Assembly: GCA_013178005.1 (NCBI GenBank)
Contig: JABLXL010000023.1
Span: 1-64,000 of the forward strand
Length of the DNA stretch: 64,000 bases
Direction of reading: 5' to 3'
Origin: Actinomycetota bacterium
Lineage (GTDB): Bacteria > Actinomycetota > Geothermincolia > Geothermincolales > RBG-13-55-18
Below the pieces are notes generated by a model. It had not been told where the DNA came from. It did not search any database and worked only from the letters and a program-made list of their open reading frames with translations. Shown here piece by piece: positions 8,206 to 17,426 of the stretch (position 1 is its first letter; the number at the start of each line of letters is the position of its first letter). The position numbers and the translations under genes are program-made.

Positions 8206-9327
8206 ATGAGAATAGGCATCGTGTCACCATATGACTGGGATATACCGGGCGGCGTGAACCGGCACGTCGAGCAGCTTGCCCGCTATCTGAGGCGAAACGG
8301 CCACGCGGTGACGGTAATCGCTCCCGGGGGACGGGACGGCGAGGGTTTCCGCTCCGTGGGCGGATCCTTCGCGGTGGCGGCGAACCGCTCCCGGGCCAAT
8401 ATCTCCTTCGGGCCCGCCGTGGCGGCCAGGGTCAGGAACATCCTGCGCGAGGGGGGGTTCGAGGTGCTGCACCTGCACGAGCCCCTGATCCCCAGCGCGT
8501 CCATGCTGGCGCTGATCTTCTCGCGCTGCGCGGTGATGGCCACCTTCCACGCCGCGCGCGAGGAAGGGAGCCTGGGCTACCGCATCGCCTCCCCCCTGCT
8601 GGGGCCTCTGGCGAAAAAGATCGACGTCAGGGCGGTGGTGAGCACGGCGGCGCGGGACCTGGTGGGGCGCTATTTTCCCGGCCAATACCGCGTGCTCCCC
8701 AACGGCGTGGACACCGAGGTCTTCACGCCGGATGGGCCGCGCCTGGAGGGGTTGGAGCCGGGATGGTTCGACATCGTCTTCGTGGGCAGGGATGAGCCGA
8801 GGAAGGGGCTGGGCGTCCTGCTGGAGGCGATGCCTATAGTAAGGAGGGCATGCCCAGAGGCGCGCCTCCTGGTGGTGGGAGCGGACGATCCCGGCAGGGG
8901 GCCCGAGGGCGTGATCTGGTTGGGAAGGCTTACGGACCAGGCGGTCCCCGCCGCCTACCGCTCGGCGCGCGTGATGGCGGCTCCGTCCCTGGGCATGGAG
9001 AGCTTCGGGATAGTGCTCGTGGAGTCCATGGCGTGCGGCGTGCCGGTGGTTGCCTCGGACATCCCGGGATACCGCGCCGTGGTGCACGACGGGGTGGAAG
9101 GCAGGCTGGTTCCCCCCGGGGACGCGCGGGCGCTGGCGGAAGCGCTGCTGGAGATGGCGGCGGACGAGGGCAAACGCGAAAACATGGCGCGCTCCGCCCT
9201 GGCCAGGGCGAACGAGTTCTCCTGGAACAAGCTGGTAGGCGAGGTCGAGGAAGCCTATGCCGAGGCCGTGGTGAGATGGAGAAGCAAGGCGGAGAAGGGC
9301 GCGCGCCGGCGTGCGCCGGGAAGGTGA
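8206..9327 (+). CDS. pimA: GT4 glycosyltransferase, PimA-like (GDP-mannose:phosphatidylinositol mannosyltransferase candidate)
   Basis: A GT-B fold glycosyltransferase of 373 residues acting at the inner membrane face. The N-terminal half opens MRIGIVSPYDWDIPGGVNRH, the typical PimA beginning with a glycine-rich acceptor loop. The C-terminal half has GRDEPRKGL (the usual EPRKG donor-site motif) and ESFGIVLVESMACGVPVVAS, the E-x7-E motif. With pgsA- and patA-like genes upstream it should put the first mannose on phosphatidylinositol. The last 41 codons lie in an 89-bp sequence repeated directly downstream in another frame. Exact donor and acceptor are inferred from gene order. Confidence 0.85.
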   Translation: MRIGIVSPYDWDIPGGVNRHVEQLARYLRRNGHAVTVIAPGGRDGEGFRSVGGSFAVAANRSRANISFGPAVAARVRNILREGGFEVLHLHEPLIPSASMLALIFSRCAVMATFHAAREEGSLGYRIASPLLGPLAKKIDVRAVVSTAARDLVGRYFPGQYRVLPNGVDTEVFTPDGPRLEGLEPGWFDIVFVGRDEPRKGLGVLLEAMPIVRRACPEARLLVVGADDPGRGPEGVIWLGRLTDQAVPAAYRSARVMAAPSLGMESFGIVLVESMACGVPVVASDIPGYRAVVHDGVEGRLVPPGDARALAEALLEMAADEGKRENMARSALARANEFSWNKLVGEVEEAYAEAVVRWRSKAEKGARRRAPGR

Positions 9328-9442
9328 CGCGAGGGCGGGCGTTGGAGGGCAGAAGGGCGAACGAGTTCTCCTGGAACAAGCTGGTAGGCGAGGTCGAGGA
9401 AGCCTATGCCGAGGCCGTGGTGAGATGGAGAAGCAAGGCGGA
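9205..9442 (+). repeat. 89-bp direct repeat of the pimA-like 3' end (9205-9293 and 9354-9442)
   Basis: The two copies read identically across 89 bases and are offset by 149 bp, which is not a multiple of three. The first encodes the end of the glycosyltransferase (NEFSWNKLVGEVEEAYAEAV). The second lies after its stop codon in another frame and ends about 30 bp before the next gene. Identity at this length implies a recent duplication or an assembly artefact. Confidence 0.85.
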
Positions 9443-9475
9443 TGGCGGCGGGGATTGTAAGGAAAGGAATACGTG

Positions 9476-10438
9476 ATGCGCCTGGATGAAGTGATGGAAA
9501 TATGCAGGGAGCTCTCCGCAGAGGTGCGCGAGCTGGTCCGCCCGCACCTGGGCGTGAAGGCGGCGCGGCGCATGGAGGGCAGGGGCGCAAGCGGAGACTC
9601 CACCTTCGCCATAGACGAGGTGGCGGAGAAACGGGTAGAGGAGCGGCTGGCCGAGCTGCCGGAGCTGGCCTATTTCTCCGAGGACCGGGGGCTGGTCAGC
9701 TCGGGGAAGCCTTCCTGGGTGCTGGTGGTCGACCCCATCGACGGCACGAGGCCGGCCGCGGCGGGACTGGAGGCATGCTGCGTTTCCATAGCCGCGGCGC
9801 CATACGACGCGGCGGTGGACAGAGCCCTCACCCTGGGGGATGTGGCCTACGGACTGGTGCAGGAGATCAAAAACGACGCCCTCTTCGAGGCGCGCCGCGG
9901 GCAGGGCGCGCGCATGGTGCTCGATGGCGCGGAAAGGGATATAGTCCTCCAGCCCCACCACGACCTCTCCACCCTCTTCTGGACCCTCGGATTCAGGGGC
10001 CGCCCCGCGCTGCCCACCGCCCTGGTACTGGAGGAGCTCATCGACGAATCGAGCGTTGACGGAGGCATTTTCGACCTTGGCAGCGCCACCTTCTGCATCA
10101 CCCGCCTGCTCACCGGCCAACTGGATGCCTACGTGGACGTGGGGGATCGCATGATACGCGAGGTCCCGCAGGTGGAGGAGCTGTTCCTGCGCGCGGGCCA
10201 TGGACACGTGCTCAACAATTCGTCCTATGACCTCGCCGCGGCGGCGCTTATCGCCGGCGAGGCGGGAGCCTTCATCGGCGACGCTTTCGGGCGCCCGCTG
10301 GAGACCTACCCCCTGCTGACCTCGGGCAGGGATGGCCACCTTTCCTGCGTGGCCGCGGTCACCCGTGATCTGTTCCATGCCCTCATCGCCCGCGTCGACT
10401 CGGGTATGCGGCGCATGCGAGCCCATTACGGGTGGTAA
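9476..10438 (+). CDS. Inositol monophosphatase / FBPase family phosphatase
   Basis: Metal-dependent sugar-phosphatase fold, about 320 residues. Visible are GDSTFAIDEVAE near the N-terminus, an acidic SEDRG, the metal motif VVDPIDGTR, and a C-terminal SSYDLAAAAL that replaces the usual WDxAA. The DGT is followed by R rather than N or S, so it is a divergent member. The ATG at 9476 has AAGGAAAGG eight bases upstream; a GTG at 9473 is the alternative. Close to the PI/PIM genes, it could dephosphorylate inositol phosphate, but fructose-1,6-bisphosphatase activity is also possible in this family. Confidence 0.8.
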   Translation: MRLDEVMEICRELSAEVRELVRPHLGVKAARRMEGRGASGDSTFAIDEVAEKRVEERLAELPELAYFSEDRGLVSSGKPSWVLVVDPIDGTRPAAAGLEACCVSIAAAPYDAAVDRALTLGDVAYGLVQEIKNDALFEARRGQGARMVLDGAERDIVLQPHHDLSTLFWTLGFRGRPALPTALVLEELIDESSVDGGIFDLGSATFCITRLLTGQLDAYVDVGDRMIREVPQVEELFLRAGHGHVLNNSSYDLAAAALIAGEAGAFIGDAFGRPLETYPLLTSGRDGHLSCVAAVTRDLFHALIARVDSGMRRMRAHYGW

Positions 10439-10440
10439 GG

Positions 10441-11076
10441 ATGAGCCTCGTCGCCATTTTCTTCATATCGTTGGGGGTGGGGCTGTCCGGCGCCCTCATG
10501 CCAGGGCCCCTGCTCACGGTGACCATCAACGAGTCCTACCGGCGCGGGTTCAAGGCGGCTCCCCTGCTGGTGGCCGGCCACGCGGTGCTGGAGGCGAGCC
10601 TCATCGTCCTGCTGGTGCTGGGCCTGGACAAGGTGGTGGGAAACGACGTCTTCTTCGGGGTGGTGGGGCTCGCGGGCGGAGCCTTCATCTTCTGGATGGG
10701 TCTGGGCATGGCCATGGACGTGAGAGAGGGCAGGCTGCACGTGGAGCTTCGCGCTTTGGACGGAAAGCGCATCGGCCCCTTCGCGGCCGGGCTGACCACC
10801 AGCCTCTCCAATCCTTACTGGTCCCTCTGGTGGGCCACCTTCGGGCTGAGCTGGCTGTTGAGGTCCATGGAGCGAGGCGTGGCAGGGGTGGTCTCCTTCT
10901 ACACCGGCCATATCATGGCGGACGTGCTTTGGTATTTCCTGGTGGGCTTCCTGGTGGTGACGGGCAAGCGCTTCCTGTCCGACCGCGTCTATAACTACGT
11001 GATCCTGGCGTGCGGGGCATTTCTCCTCGTTTTGGGGGGCCGCTTCATGGGCGACGGGCTCGCCCACCTCCTGTGA
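10441..11076 (+). CDS. LysE/RhtB-type family exporter
   Basis: A 211-residue membrane protein with about six hydrophobic segments, beginning MSLVAIFFISLGVGLSGALMP. The LSGALMPGPLLTVTI segment in the first helix and the TTSLSNPYWSLWWA segment mid-protein are typical of LysE-like amino-acid or small-metabolite exporters. A GTG at 10432 would add three residues and overlap the previous stop, so the start is uncertain. It probably forms an operon with the phosphatase gene two bases upstream. The substrate is unknown. Confidence 0.82.
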   Translation: MSLVAIFFISLGVGLSGALMPGPLLTVTINESYRRGFKAAPLLVAGHAVLEASLIVLLVLGLDKVVGNDVFFGVVGLAGGAFIFWMGLGMAMDVREGRLHVELRALDGKRIGPFAAGLTTSLSNPYWSLWWATFGLSWLLRSMERGVAGVVSFYTGHIMADVLWYFLVGFLVVTGKRFLSDRVYNYVILACGAFLLVLGGRFMGDGLAHLL

Positions 11077-11300
11077 GCACAACGGAGAGGGGCCTCTCCG
11101 CGCACCGGGAGCGGCTCCGCGCCCCTCCTCCGTGCCGCCGCGATACGGGCGACGATCCGCGGGGCGCGGTTGACACGGATAAAGCCCCTGGCGGAGGGGA
11201 ACGATATAGGGAACGATACAGGATGTGGCCACGGCGGAAATCGTCCAGTCCCGGCGATCGCGGAAAGAGGAAAGGAGTGAGGCCCGTCGGTCGCCTGTGT

Positions 11301-11324
11301 TAGAATGTCACCATGGAAAGGAGG
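11301..11324 (+). promoter_or_regulatory. -10 box TAGAAT and strong ribosome site before lemA
   Basis: TAGAAT at 11301-11306 would start transcription near 11313. AAAGGAGG at 11317-11324 then lies seven bases before the ATG at 11332, which decides the lemA start against the in-frame ATG at 11305. The resulting leader is about 20 nt. The -35 region (TGAGGC) is weak. Confidence 0.5.
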
Positions 11325-11331
11325 TACGGTC

Positions 11332-11895
11332 ATGGTATGGGCCCTGGTTATCATAGGCGTCCTGGTCTTTCTGGTCATCGTGTCCATCATCGGCATCTAC
11401 AATAAGCTGGTGAGGGACCGCAACCGGGTGGACAACGCCTGGCATCAGATCGACGTGCAGCTCAAGCGCAGGTACGACCTCATCCCCAACCTCGTGGAGA
11501 CGGTGAAGGGTTACGCCAGCCACGAGAAAGAGGTCTTCGAGAAGGTCACCCAGGCGCGGGCCATGGGCATCAACGCCCAGACGGTGGGCGAGCAGGCGCA
11601 GGCCGAGAACATGATCACCCAGGCTCTCAAGAGCCTCTTCGCGGTGGCGGAAGCTTATCCCGACCTCAAGGCGAACCAGAACTTCCTCATGCTGCAGGAG
11701 GAGCTCTCGGGCACGGAGTCCAAGATCGCCTTCGCCCGCCAGTTCTACAACGACAGCGTAATGACCTACGACACCAACCGGCAGCGCTTCCCCGCCAACA
11801 TCATCGCGGGCATGTTCTCCAACACCTTCAAGCCCCGCGAGTATTTCGAGATAGAGGTGGCGGCGGAGCGCGAAGTCCCCAAGGTGCAGTTCTAG
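11332..11895 (+). CDS. lemA: LemA family protein
   Basis: A 187-residue protein with a single N-terminal membrane helix ([20 protein letters not shown]) and a long helical domain containing the family signature [20 protein letters not shown] followed by [19 protein letters not shown]. LemA proteins are of uncertain function but often pair with HtpX. Here htpX follows 45 bp downstream, as in many Gram-positives. The start is set by the AAAGGAGG site. Confidence 0.93.
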   Translation: MVWALVIIGVLVFLVIVSIIGIYNKLVRDRNRVDNAWHQIDVQLKRRYDLIPNLVETVKGYASHEKEVFEKVTQARAMGINAQTVGEQAQAENMITQALKSLFAVAEAYPDLKANQNFLMLQEELSGTESKIAFARQFYNDSVMTYDTNRQRFPANIIAGMFSNTFKPREYFEIEVAAEREVPKVQF

Positions 11896-11940
11896 GAGAG
11901 CCAGGCGTAAAATCAGGCGTTAGGGAGGGAAGAAAAAGCC

Positions 11941-12942
11941 TTGAGTTTCTACGACCAGATCTCCAAGAACAAGATGAAATCGGCCCTGCTGGTGAGCGTT
12001 TTCATCGTGATAATCCTTGCCATCGGGTTCTCCGTGGGCTATGTCTGGGGGTTCGATTACGCGATAACCGGCCTGGTCATAGCCGCCATCATCGCCACCA
12101 TCACCTCGCTGGTGAGCTATTACAACAGCGACAAGATAGCCCTGGCTTCCGCGGGCGCGAGGCCGGTTACGCGCGAGGAATTCCCCTACTACGTAAACAC
12201 CGTGGAGGGGCTGGCGCTGGCGGCGGGGCTCCCCGCCCCGCGCACCTACATCATCGACACGCCGGCCATGAACGCCTTCGCCACCGGCAGGGACCCCGAG
12301 CATGCGGCCATCGCCGTCACCACCGGCCTGCTGGAGAACTGCAACCGCCTGGAGCTTGAGGGCGTGCTCGCGCACGAGATGTCGCACATCGGCAATTACG
12401 ATATCCGCTACATGTGCATGGTGGTGGTGCTCGTGGGATTGCTGGTGATCTTCGCCGACATCGTGGTGCGCATGATCTTCTGGGGCGGTATGTTCGGGGA
12501 CCGCGACCGAGGCCGGGGCGGGGGAGGCGAGGGAGCGGGCGCCTTCGGAGCCATACTGCTGGTGGTGGGGCTGGTTTTCCTCATACTCTCCCCCATCATC
12601 GGGCAGCTCCTGCAGCTCTCCATCTCCCGCAAGCGGGAATATCTGGCCGACGCCACCGGGGCCAAGCTGACGCGATACCCCGAGGGACTGGCGAGCGCGC
12701 TGGAAAAGCTCTCCTCCCAGGCCAAGCCCTTCCCTCGCACCAGCAAGGCCACGGCGCACCTCTTCATCGTTCAGCCCTTCAAGAAGGAGGCCCGGGCGAA
12801 ACATCCCTCGAAGTCGAGCATCTGGGACACCCACCCGCCCATCGAGGAGCGCATCCGGCGCCTGAGGGCCATGTCGGGCATGGAGGGCATGTACAACCAG
12901 GCCATGATGGAGGCGCGGCTGCGAGGGGAACTCCCTACCTGA
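11941..12942 (+). CDS. htpX: Membrane zinc metalloprotease HtpX
   Basis: M48-family membrane protease for quality control of membrane proteins, 333 residues. There are two N-terminal membrane helices (residues about 14-60), the zinc motif HEMSH (H145, E146, H149) in LAHEMSHIGNYD, two further hydrophobic segments around 155-220 separated by a glycine-rich loop, and the third ligand region KREYLADATGA. The TTG start is preceded by GGGAGGGAAG. It probably forms an operon with lemA. Confidence 0.95.
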   Translation: MSFYDQISKNKMKSALLVSVFIVIILAIGFSVGYVWGFDYAITGLVIAAIIATITSLVSYYNSDKIALASAGARPVTREEFPYYVNTVEGLALAAGLPAPRTYIIDTPAMNAFATGRDPEHAAIAVTTGLLENCNRLELEGVLAHEMSHIGNYDIRYMCMVVVLVGLLVIFADIVVRMIFWGGMFGDRDRGRGGGGEGAGAFGAILLVVGLVFLILSPIIGQLLQLSISRKREYLADATGAKLTRYPEGLASALEKLSSQAKPFPRTSKATAHLFIVQPFKKEARAKHPSKSSIWDTHPPIEERIRRLRAMSGMEGMYNQAMMEARLRGELPT

Positions 12943-13579
12943 TACGGGGGCCGCAAGCCGGAAGGCCTGAAGAGGATTCGCGCCCGGCGCGCGGAGGCGC
13001 GATCACCGCAAAGCCAGGCGCGGCTGCATTTTCTGGTATCGAAGCTAGCGCTTTCTCCAAGCCTGCTTCCCGACACATGACGCCCGAGGACCGCATACGC
13101 ATTTCCCTGATCCGGCGGGATGGAAACGCGTGCGTGCACGCTGAGGGCAGAATTTCTGGCGCTTTAGGGATGGGCGGCCTGCTCAATACCGCGATATGCG
13201 ATAGGATTGTCGCTTGCGAATTCCTCGGCCCTGACCTGATTGGCGAAAGGGCGCAATCATCCAACTCGCGACACGTGGCGGCCGGTTGAAACACCACCGC
13301 TTTCATGCGCGCAAAGGACGGCACCGCGCCCGGTTTCGATGCTGTATCGTCTCGGTATGCGCTTTCCGGATTGAAAAGGTTGGTTGGTCACCCAATCATC
13401 CTGACAAAACAAGCAAATTCGGCAAGAGGAAAGGAGCGGTCTCACAAAATAAAATCTGGGAACCATGGCACTACGCCCGGTTCCATCAGGTTTGAAGGCG
13501 GCACGCGTATGGACTATATTTGAAAGAGAGAGCCCGGAGGGGGCTTTTTATAATGAAAGTGGTCTGGAGGGACCGGGAA
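12943..13579 (+). other. Intergenic region of about 640 bp before pdxS
   Basis: No supported gene was found. Several short frames exist, but none has a ribosome site together with a recognisable sequence. Base composition is visibly less GC-rich than in the surrounding genes, especially 13360-13560. A GGAACC/GGTTCC inverted repeat lies around 13460-13485. The last 50 bases hold a terminator-like hairpin and a TATAAT box, described separately. Confidence 0.5.
13531..13554 (+). promoter_or_regulatory. Small hairpin with T-run merging into a TATAAT box before pdxS
   Basis: AGCCC (13531-13535) and GGGCT (13541-13545) can pair, followed by a run of T to 13549. TATAAT occupies 13549-13554. The pdxS start at 13580 is then served by GGAGGG at 13566-13571. 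This could be a weak terminator for upstream transcription placed directly before the pdxS promoter. The stem is only five pairs. Confidence 0.4.
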
Positions 13580-14464
13580 ATGGAAGAAAAAGGGACGTTG
13601 CGGGTGAAGACGGGCCTGGCGGAGATGCTCAAGGGCGGGGTGATCATGGACGTGACCACCCCGGAGCAGGCGATGATCGCCGAGGAGGCCGGGGCCGTGG
13701 CGGTGATGGCCCTGGAGCGGGTGCCGGCGGACATCCGTGCCGCGGGAGGAGTGGCGAGGATGGCGGACCCAGGCGTGATCGAGGCCATCATGCAGGCGGT
13801 CACCATTCCGGTGATGGCCAAGGCGAGGATAGGCCACTTCGTGGAGGCGCAGATTCTCGAGGCGCTGGGGGTTGATTACATCGACGAGAGCGAGGTGTTG
13901 ACCCCCGCCGACGAGAGGAACCATATCGACAAGTGGCGCTTCACCGTTCCCTTCGTTTGCGGGGCCATCAACCTGGGCGAGGCCTTGCGCCGCATCGGCG
14001 AGGGCGCGGCCATGATCCGCACCAAGGGCGAGGCGGGCACGGGAAACGTGGTGGAGGCGGTGCGGCACATGCGCACCATCAACGCGGAGATCGCGCGCCT
14101 CACCGTGACCCCCAAAGACGAGCTCATGACCGTGGCCAAGGAGATGGGGGCGCCCTACGACCTGGTGTGCTGGGTGGCGGAGAACGGCCGTCTCCCGGTG
14201 GTGAACTTCTCCGCCGGGGGCATCGCCACTCCCGCCGACGCCGCCCTCATGATGCAGCTGGGAGCGGACGGCGTTTTCGTGGGCTCGGGCATCTTCAAAT
14301 CCGAGGACCCCGCCTCCAGGGCGCGCGCCATCGTGCGCGCGGTCGCCCATTACGACGACCCCAAGCTGCTGGCGGAGGTTTCGCGGGGTATAGGCAAGGC
14401 CATGGCGGGGCTGGAGATCTCCGAGATCGGCCCGGAGAACCTCATCCAGTTCCGCGGCTGGTGA
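13580..14464 (+). CDS. pdxS: Pyridoxal 5'-phosphate synthase, synthase subunit
   Basis: Makes PLP from ribose 5-phosphate, glyceraldehyde 3-phosphate and ammonia in the DXP-independent pathway. The 294-residue TIM barrel has D24 (GGVIMDV), the catalytic lysine K81 in MAKARIGHF, and the [10 protein letters not shown] phosphate loop with the second lysine. The start is chosen for GGAGGG eight bases upstream and because [20 protein letters not shown] is the usual opening. pdxT, the ammonia donor, follows 93 bp downstream. Confidence 0.98.
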   Translation: MEEKGTLRVKTGLAEMLKGGVIMDVTTPEQAMIAEEAGAVAVMALERVPADIRAAGGVARMADPGVIEAIMQAVTIPVMAKARIGHFVEAQILEALGVDYIDESEVLTPADERNHIDKWRFTVPFVCGAINLGEALRRIGEGAAMIRTKGEAGTGNVVEAVRHMRTINAEIARLTVTPKDELMTVAKEMGAPYDLVCWVAENGRLPVVNFSAGGIATPADAALMMQLGADGVFVGSGIFKSEDPASRARAIVRAVAHYDDPKLLAEVSRGIGKAMAGLEISEIGPENLIQFRGW

Positions 14465-14557
14465 GAGCGGGATAAACGGATACGGAGAGGAGGACGCCCG
14501 GTCGCGTACGGTTTCCGCGCAAAGGCGGTAACGCGCGCCGGGGGAACGGGACCAGGC

Positions 14558-15178
14558 ATGAAGAAACCGACCATAGGAGTGCTCGCGCTGCAGGGGGCGG
14601 TGCGCGAGCACCTGGCGATGCTGGAGAGGACGGGAGCTCGAGGGGTGGCTTTGAAGTATCCCTCCGAGCTCCATCTCTGCTCGGGACTTATCATCCCGGG
14701 CGGCGAGAGCACTACCATAGGCAAGCTCATGATCGCTTGCGGCTTTCTGGAGGAGGTCAGGGAACTGGTGGGCCAGGGCATGCCGGTTTACGGCACCTGC
14801 GCGGGCCTGATCATGCTCGCCAGCCGCCTGATCGAGGGAGACCAGCCCCTCCTGGGACTGATGGACATCACGGCGCGGCGCAACGCCTACGGCCGGCAGG
14901 TGGACAGTTTCGAGGCGGACCTTGTCTTGAAGGGCATAGAGGATCCCGGCCGGCCTTTCCGGGCGGTGTTCATAAGGGCCCCGTGGATCGAGGAGACTGG
15001 CCCCGGGGTGGAGGTGCTGGGCGAGCATGGAGGGAGGGTCGTGATGGCCCGCCAGGACGGTATGCTGGTGTCGGCGTTCCATCCCGAACTCACGGGGGAC
15101 GACAGGATTCACCGTTATTTCCTGCGCATGTTGGAGGGGGCCGAGATGGCAGAGCGGGCCCCAGGGACAGGAGGATGA
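14558..15178 (+). CDS. pdxT: Pyridoxal 5'-phosphate synthase, glutaminase subunit
   Basis: Class I glutamine amidotransferase supplying ammonia to PdxS. The 206-residue protein shows PGGESTTIGKL, the nucleophile C81 in YGTCAGLIML, and the His-Glu pair H175 and E177 in FHPEL. These complete the catalytic triad. The adjacent pdxS gives the whole PLP synthase. yebC starts one base after its stop. Confidence 0.97.
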   Translation: MKKPTIGVLALQGAVREHLAMLERTGARGVALKYPSELHLCSGLIIPGGESTTIGKLMIACGFLEEVRELVGQGMPVYGTCAGLIMLASRLIEGDQPLLGLMDITARRNAYGRQVDSFEADLVLKGIEDPGRPFRAVFIRAPWIEETGPGVEVLGEHGGRVVMARQDGMLVSAFHPELTGDDRIHRYFLRMLEGAEMAERAPGTGG

Positions 15179-15179
15179 G

Positions 15180-15935
15180 ATGTCTGGACATTCCAAGTGG
15201 TCGTCGATCAAGCACAAGAAGGGAGCCCAGGACGCCAAGCGCGGACAGCTTTTCAGCAAGCTCTCTCGCGCCATCATCGTGGCGGCGCGCGAGGGGGGAG
15301 GAAACCCCGACGTGAACATAGCCCTCGCCAACGCCATCGAGAAGGCCAAGAGCTATTCCATGCCCAAGGAGAACATCGAGAGGGCCATCAAGCGGGGCAC
15401 CGGCGAGGGTTCCGGGGACAGTTTCGAGAAGATCGTCTACGAGGGTTACGGGGCCAACGGCGTGGCCATCATGGTCGACGTGATGACCGACAACCGCAAC
15501 CGCGCGGCGGCTGACATACGGCGCATCTTCTCCCGCACCGGCGGCAGCCTGGGGACTTCCGGGTCCGTGGCATGGATGTTCGAGAAGAAAGGCAACATCA
15601 TCGTGAACAAGGACCCGGGGGTGGACGAGGACGTGCTCCTGGAGACGGCCCTGGAGGCGGGAGCCGAGGACATGGCCACCGAGGACGACCACTGGGAGAT
15701 CATCACCGACGCCGAGTCCTTCCGCGGCGTGGTGGAGGCGCTGAAGGAGAGGGGTTTCGAGCCGGCCTCGGCGGAGGTCACCATGTTGCCCAAGAACACC
15801 GTGAAGTTGGACAAGGAAGCCGCGAAAAAGGTCCTCAGGCTGGTTGACGCCCTGGAGGAATACGAGGACGTGCAGGAGGTGTACGCCAATTTCGATATAC
15901 CGGACGACATCCTGGAAGAGCTTTCCAGCGAGTAG
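15180..15935 (+). CDS. yebC: YebC/PmpR family transcription or translation factor
   Basis: A 251-residue protein with the standard opening MSGHSKWSSIKHKKGAQDAK and the block YEGYGANGVAIMVDVMTDN, both highly conserved in the YebC/TACO1 family. Family members bind DNA or act on the ribosome at difficult peptides. It sits directly before ruvC-ruvA-ruvB, the order seen in many bacteria. It follows pdxT with almost no gap, so the two are probably co-transcribed. Confidence 0.96.
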   Translation: MSGHSKWSSIKHKKGAQDAKRGQLFSKLSRAIIVAAREGGGNPDVNIALANAIEKAKSYSMPKENIERAIKRGTGEGSGDSFEKIVYEGYGANGVAIMVDVMTDNRNRAAADIRRIFSRTGGSLGTSGSVAWMFEKKGNIIVNKDPGVDEDVLLETALEAGAEDMATEDDHWEIITDAESFRGVVEALKERGFEPASAEVTMLPKNTVKLDKEAAKKVLRLVDALEEYEDVQEVYANFDIPDDILEELSSE

Positions 15936-15975
15936 TTGATGGCGGATACCGCGAGGACGATGTGGCGGGGGCGCT

Positions 15976-16521
15976 ATGATCATCATGGGCATAGACCCCG
16001 GACTCTCCTCCACCGGATACGGGGTGGTGGAGAAGAGGGGCGACGTCCTCAGGGCGCTCGGTTTCGGAGGCATCGAGACCTCGCCCCGCGATACCATGTC
16101 GGCGCGCCTTGCTAAGATATACCGCGAGGTGAGCGAGCTCATCGGCCGTTACCGTCCCGACCTGGTGGTGCTGGAGGAGATCTTCTTCAGCGCCAACGCC
16201 CGCAGCGCCATGGTGGTGGGGCAGGCCAGGGGAGGGATAATCCTGGCGGCCGCCCACGCCGGGGTGGGGGTGGAGGAATACACCCCCCTGCAGGTCAAGC
16301 AGTCCCTGGTTGGACACGGCCGAGCGGACAAGAAGCAGGTGGAATACATGGTCAAGGCGCTGCTGAGGCTGGAGGAGGACCCGGGGTCCTCCCATGCCAG
16401 CGACGCCCTGGCGCTGGCCATATGCCATGCCCATCGCGAGAGGATGTTGGGACGCGTGGAGGAGAAAACGCGGGGAGCGACCCCCAGGAAGCCCCCGCAC
16501 AAGAAAAGGGAATCGGGGTGA
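15976..16521 (+). CDS. ruvC: Holliday junction resolvase RuvC
   Basis: RNase H-fold endonuclease cutting Holliday junctions, 181 residues. The first catalytic aspartate D7 is in MGIDPGLSSTGYG. The second acidic residue lies in VVLEEIFFSANARSAM, and the C-terminal acidic pair is in HASDALALAICHA. A short basic tail (KPPHKKRESG) ends the protein. It is separated from ruvA by 270 bp with no visible gene. Confidence 0.97.
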   Translation: MIIMGIDPGLSSTGYGVVEKRGDVLRALGFGGIETSPRDTMSARLAKIYREVSELIGRYRPDLVVLEEIFFSANARSAMVVGQARGGIILAAAHAGVGVEEYTPLQVKQSLVGHGRADKKQVEYMVKALLRLEEDPGSSHASDALALAICHAHRERMLGRVEEKTRGATPRKPPHKKRESG

Positions 16522-16792
16522 AGACCGGCCCGCGCGGCGCGGGGAACGCGGGCTCGAGGCGGCGCTTACGCTGGGGCGTGGAGTCGCGAGCGGAGGCCGG
16601 TAATCACCGGCATGGGAGCGGCGCTGGCTAACGCCACTGCGGAAAGGCGCGGTCGTCCGGTCTCGGATGGTCAGGTCCTCTCGGGCATGAAGCCGGAAGG
16701 TGGGATGAGGCGTTGCTGGGCCCAACCGTCTCCAGGCCGGCAGGAGCGATCGCCCCGGCGCATGGCGGCGGAATCCGTGGTAGGAGGCATTG

Positions 16793-17383
16793 TTGATCGA
16801 CTACGTGCAGGGAGTGCTGGCGGAAAAGGGCGTCGAAGGCGTGGTCATCGACGTGGGCGGAGTGGGACTGACGCTCTTCGTCTCCGGCTCCACCCTGCAG
16901 GCGCTTCCAGCGGTGGGGGATAAGGTGAGGCTTTACGGCTACCTGCACGTGAAGGAGGACCTGCTACAGCTCTACGGCTTCGCCAGCCGGGCGGAACGAG
17001 ACGTGTTCCTCAAGCTCATCACCGTCACCGGTGTGGGGCCCAAGGTCGCCCTGGCGGTGCTCTCCGCCTATGACCCGGATACCTTCGTGCGCCTTCTGGC
17101 CACGGAGGATCTTGAGGCTATCACCTCCGTGCCCGGGGTGGGGAAGAAGAGCGGCCAGAGGATGATCGTCGAGCTCAAGGACAAGCTGGTGCCGGAGGGA
17201 CTGGAAATAGTGGTCGCGACCGGCACAGCGGGAGGAGACATGTTAAGGGAGGCGAGGGAGGCGCTGAAGGAGCTGGGCTATTCGGTCCAGGAGGCCAGGC
17301 GAGCTCTGGAGGGCTACGCGGCGGACGACCCGAGCCTCGAGGACCTCCTGCGCTACGCCCTCAAGCGCCTGGGAGGAAGCTGA
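16793..17383 (+). CDS. ruvA: Holliday junction DNA helicase, RuvA subunit
   Basis: Tetrameric junction-binding partner of RuvB, 196 residues. The N-terminal OB fold begins with [12 protein letters not shown]. Helix-hairpin-helix blocks are visible in [17 protein letters not shown] and [20 protein letters not shown], and the C-terminal domain binds RuvB. Two TTG codons occur at 16790 and 16793; the second gives the normal M-I-x-Y start and the better spacing from AGGAGG (16782-16787). ruvB follows after 43 bp. Confidence 0.95.
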   Translation: MIDYVQGVLAEKGVEGVVIDVGGVGLTLFVSGSTLQALPAVGDKVRLYGYLHVKEDLLQLYGFASRAERDVFLKLITVTGVGPKVALAVLSAYDPDTFVRLLATEDLEAITSVPGVGKKSGQRMIVELKDKLVPEGLEIVVATGTAGGDMLREAREALKELGYSVQEARRALEGYAADDPSLEDLLRYALKRLGGS

Positions 17384-17426
17384 CCCGGATGGCCATTGCG
17401 CTGGTTCGGACGAGAAAAGAGAGACC

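Noticed and set aside
11170-11210. TTGACA at 11170 as the lemA promoter
   Set aside because: No -10 hexamer lies 16-18 bases downstream; TATAGG comes about 29 bases later. TAGAAT at 11301 is better placed.
13286-13523. Two overlapping ~70-codon frames before pdxS
   Set aside because: They overlap each other in different frames, lack ribosome sites and show no recognisable sequence.
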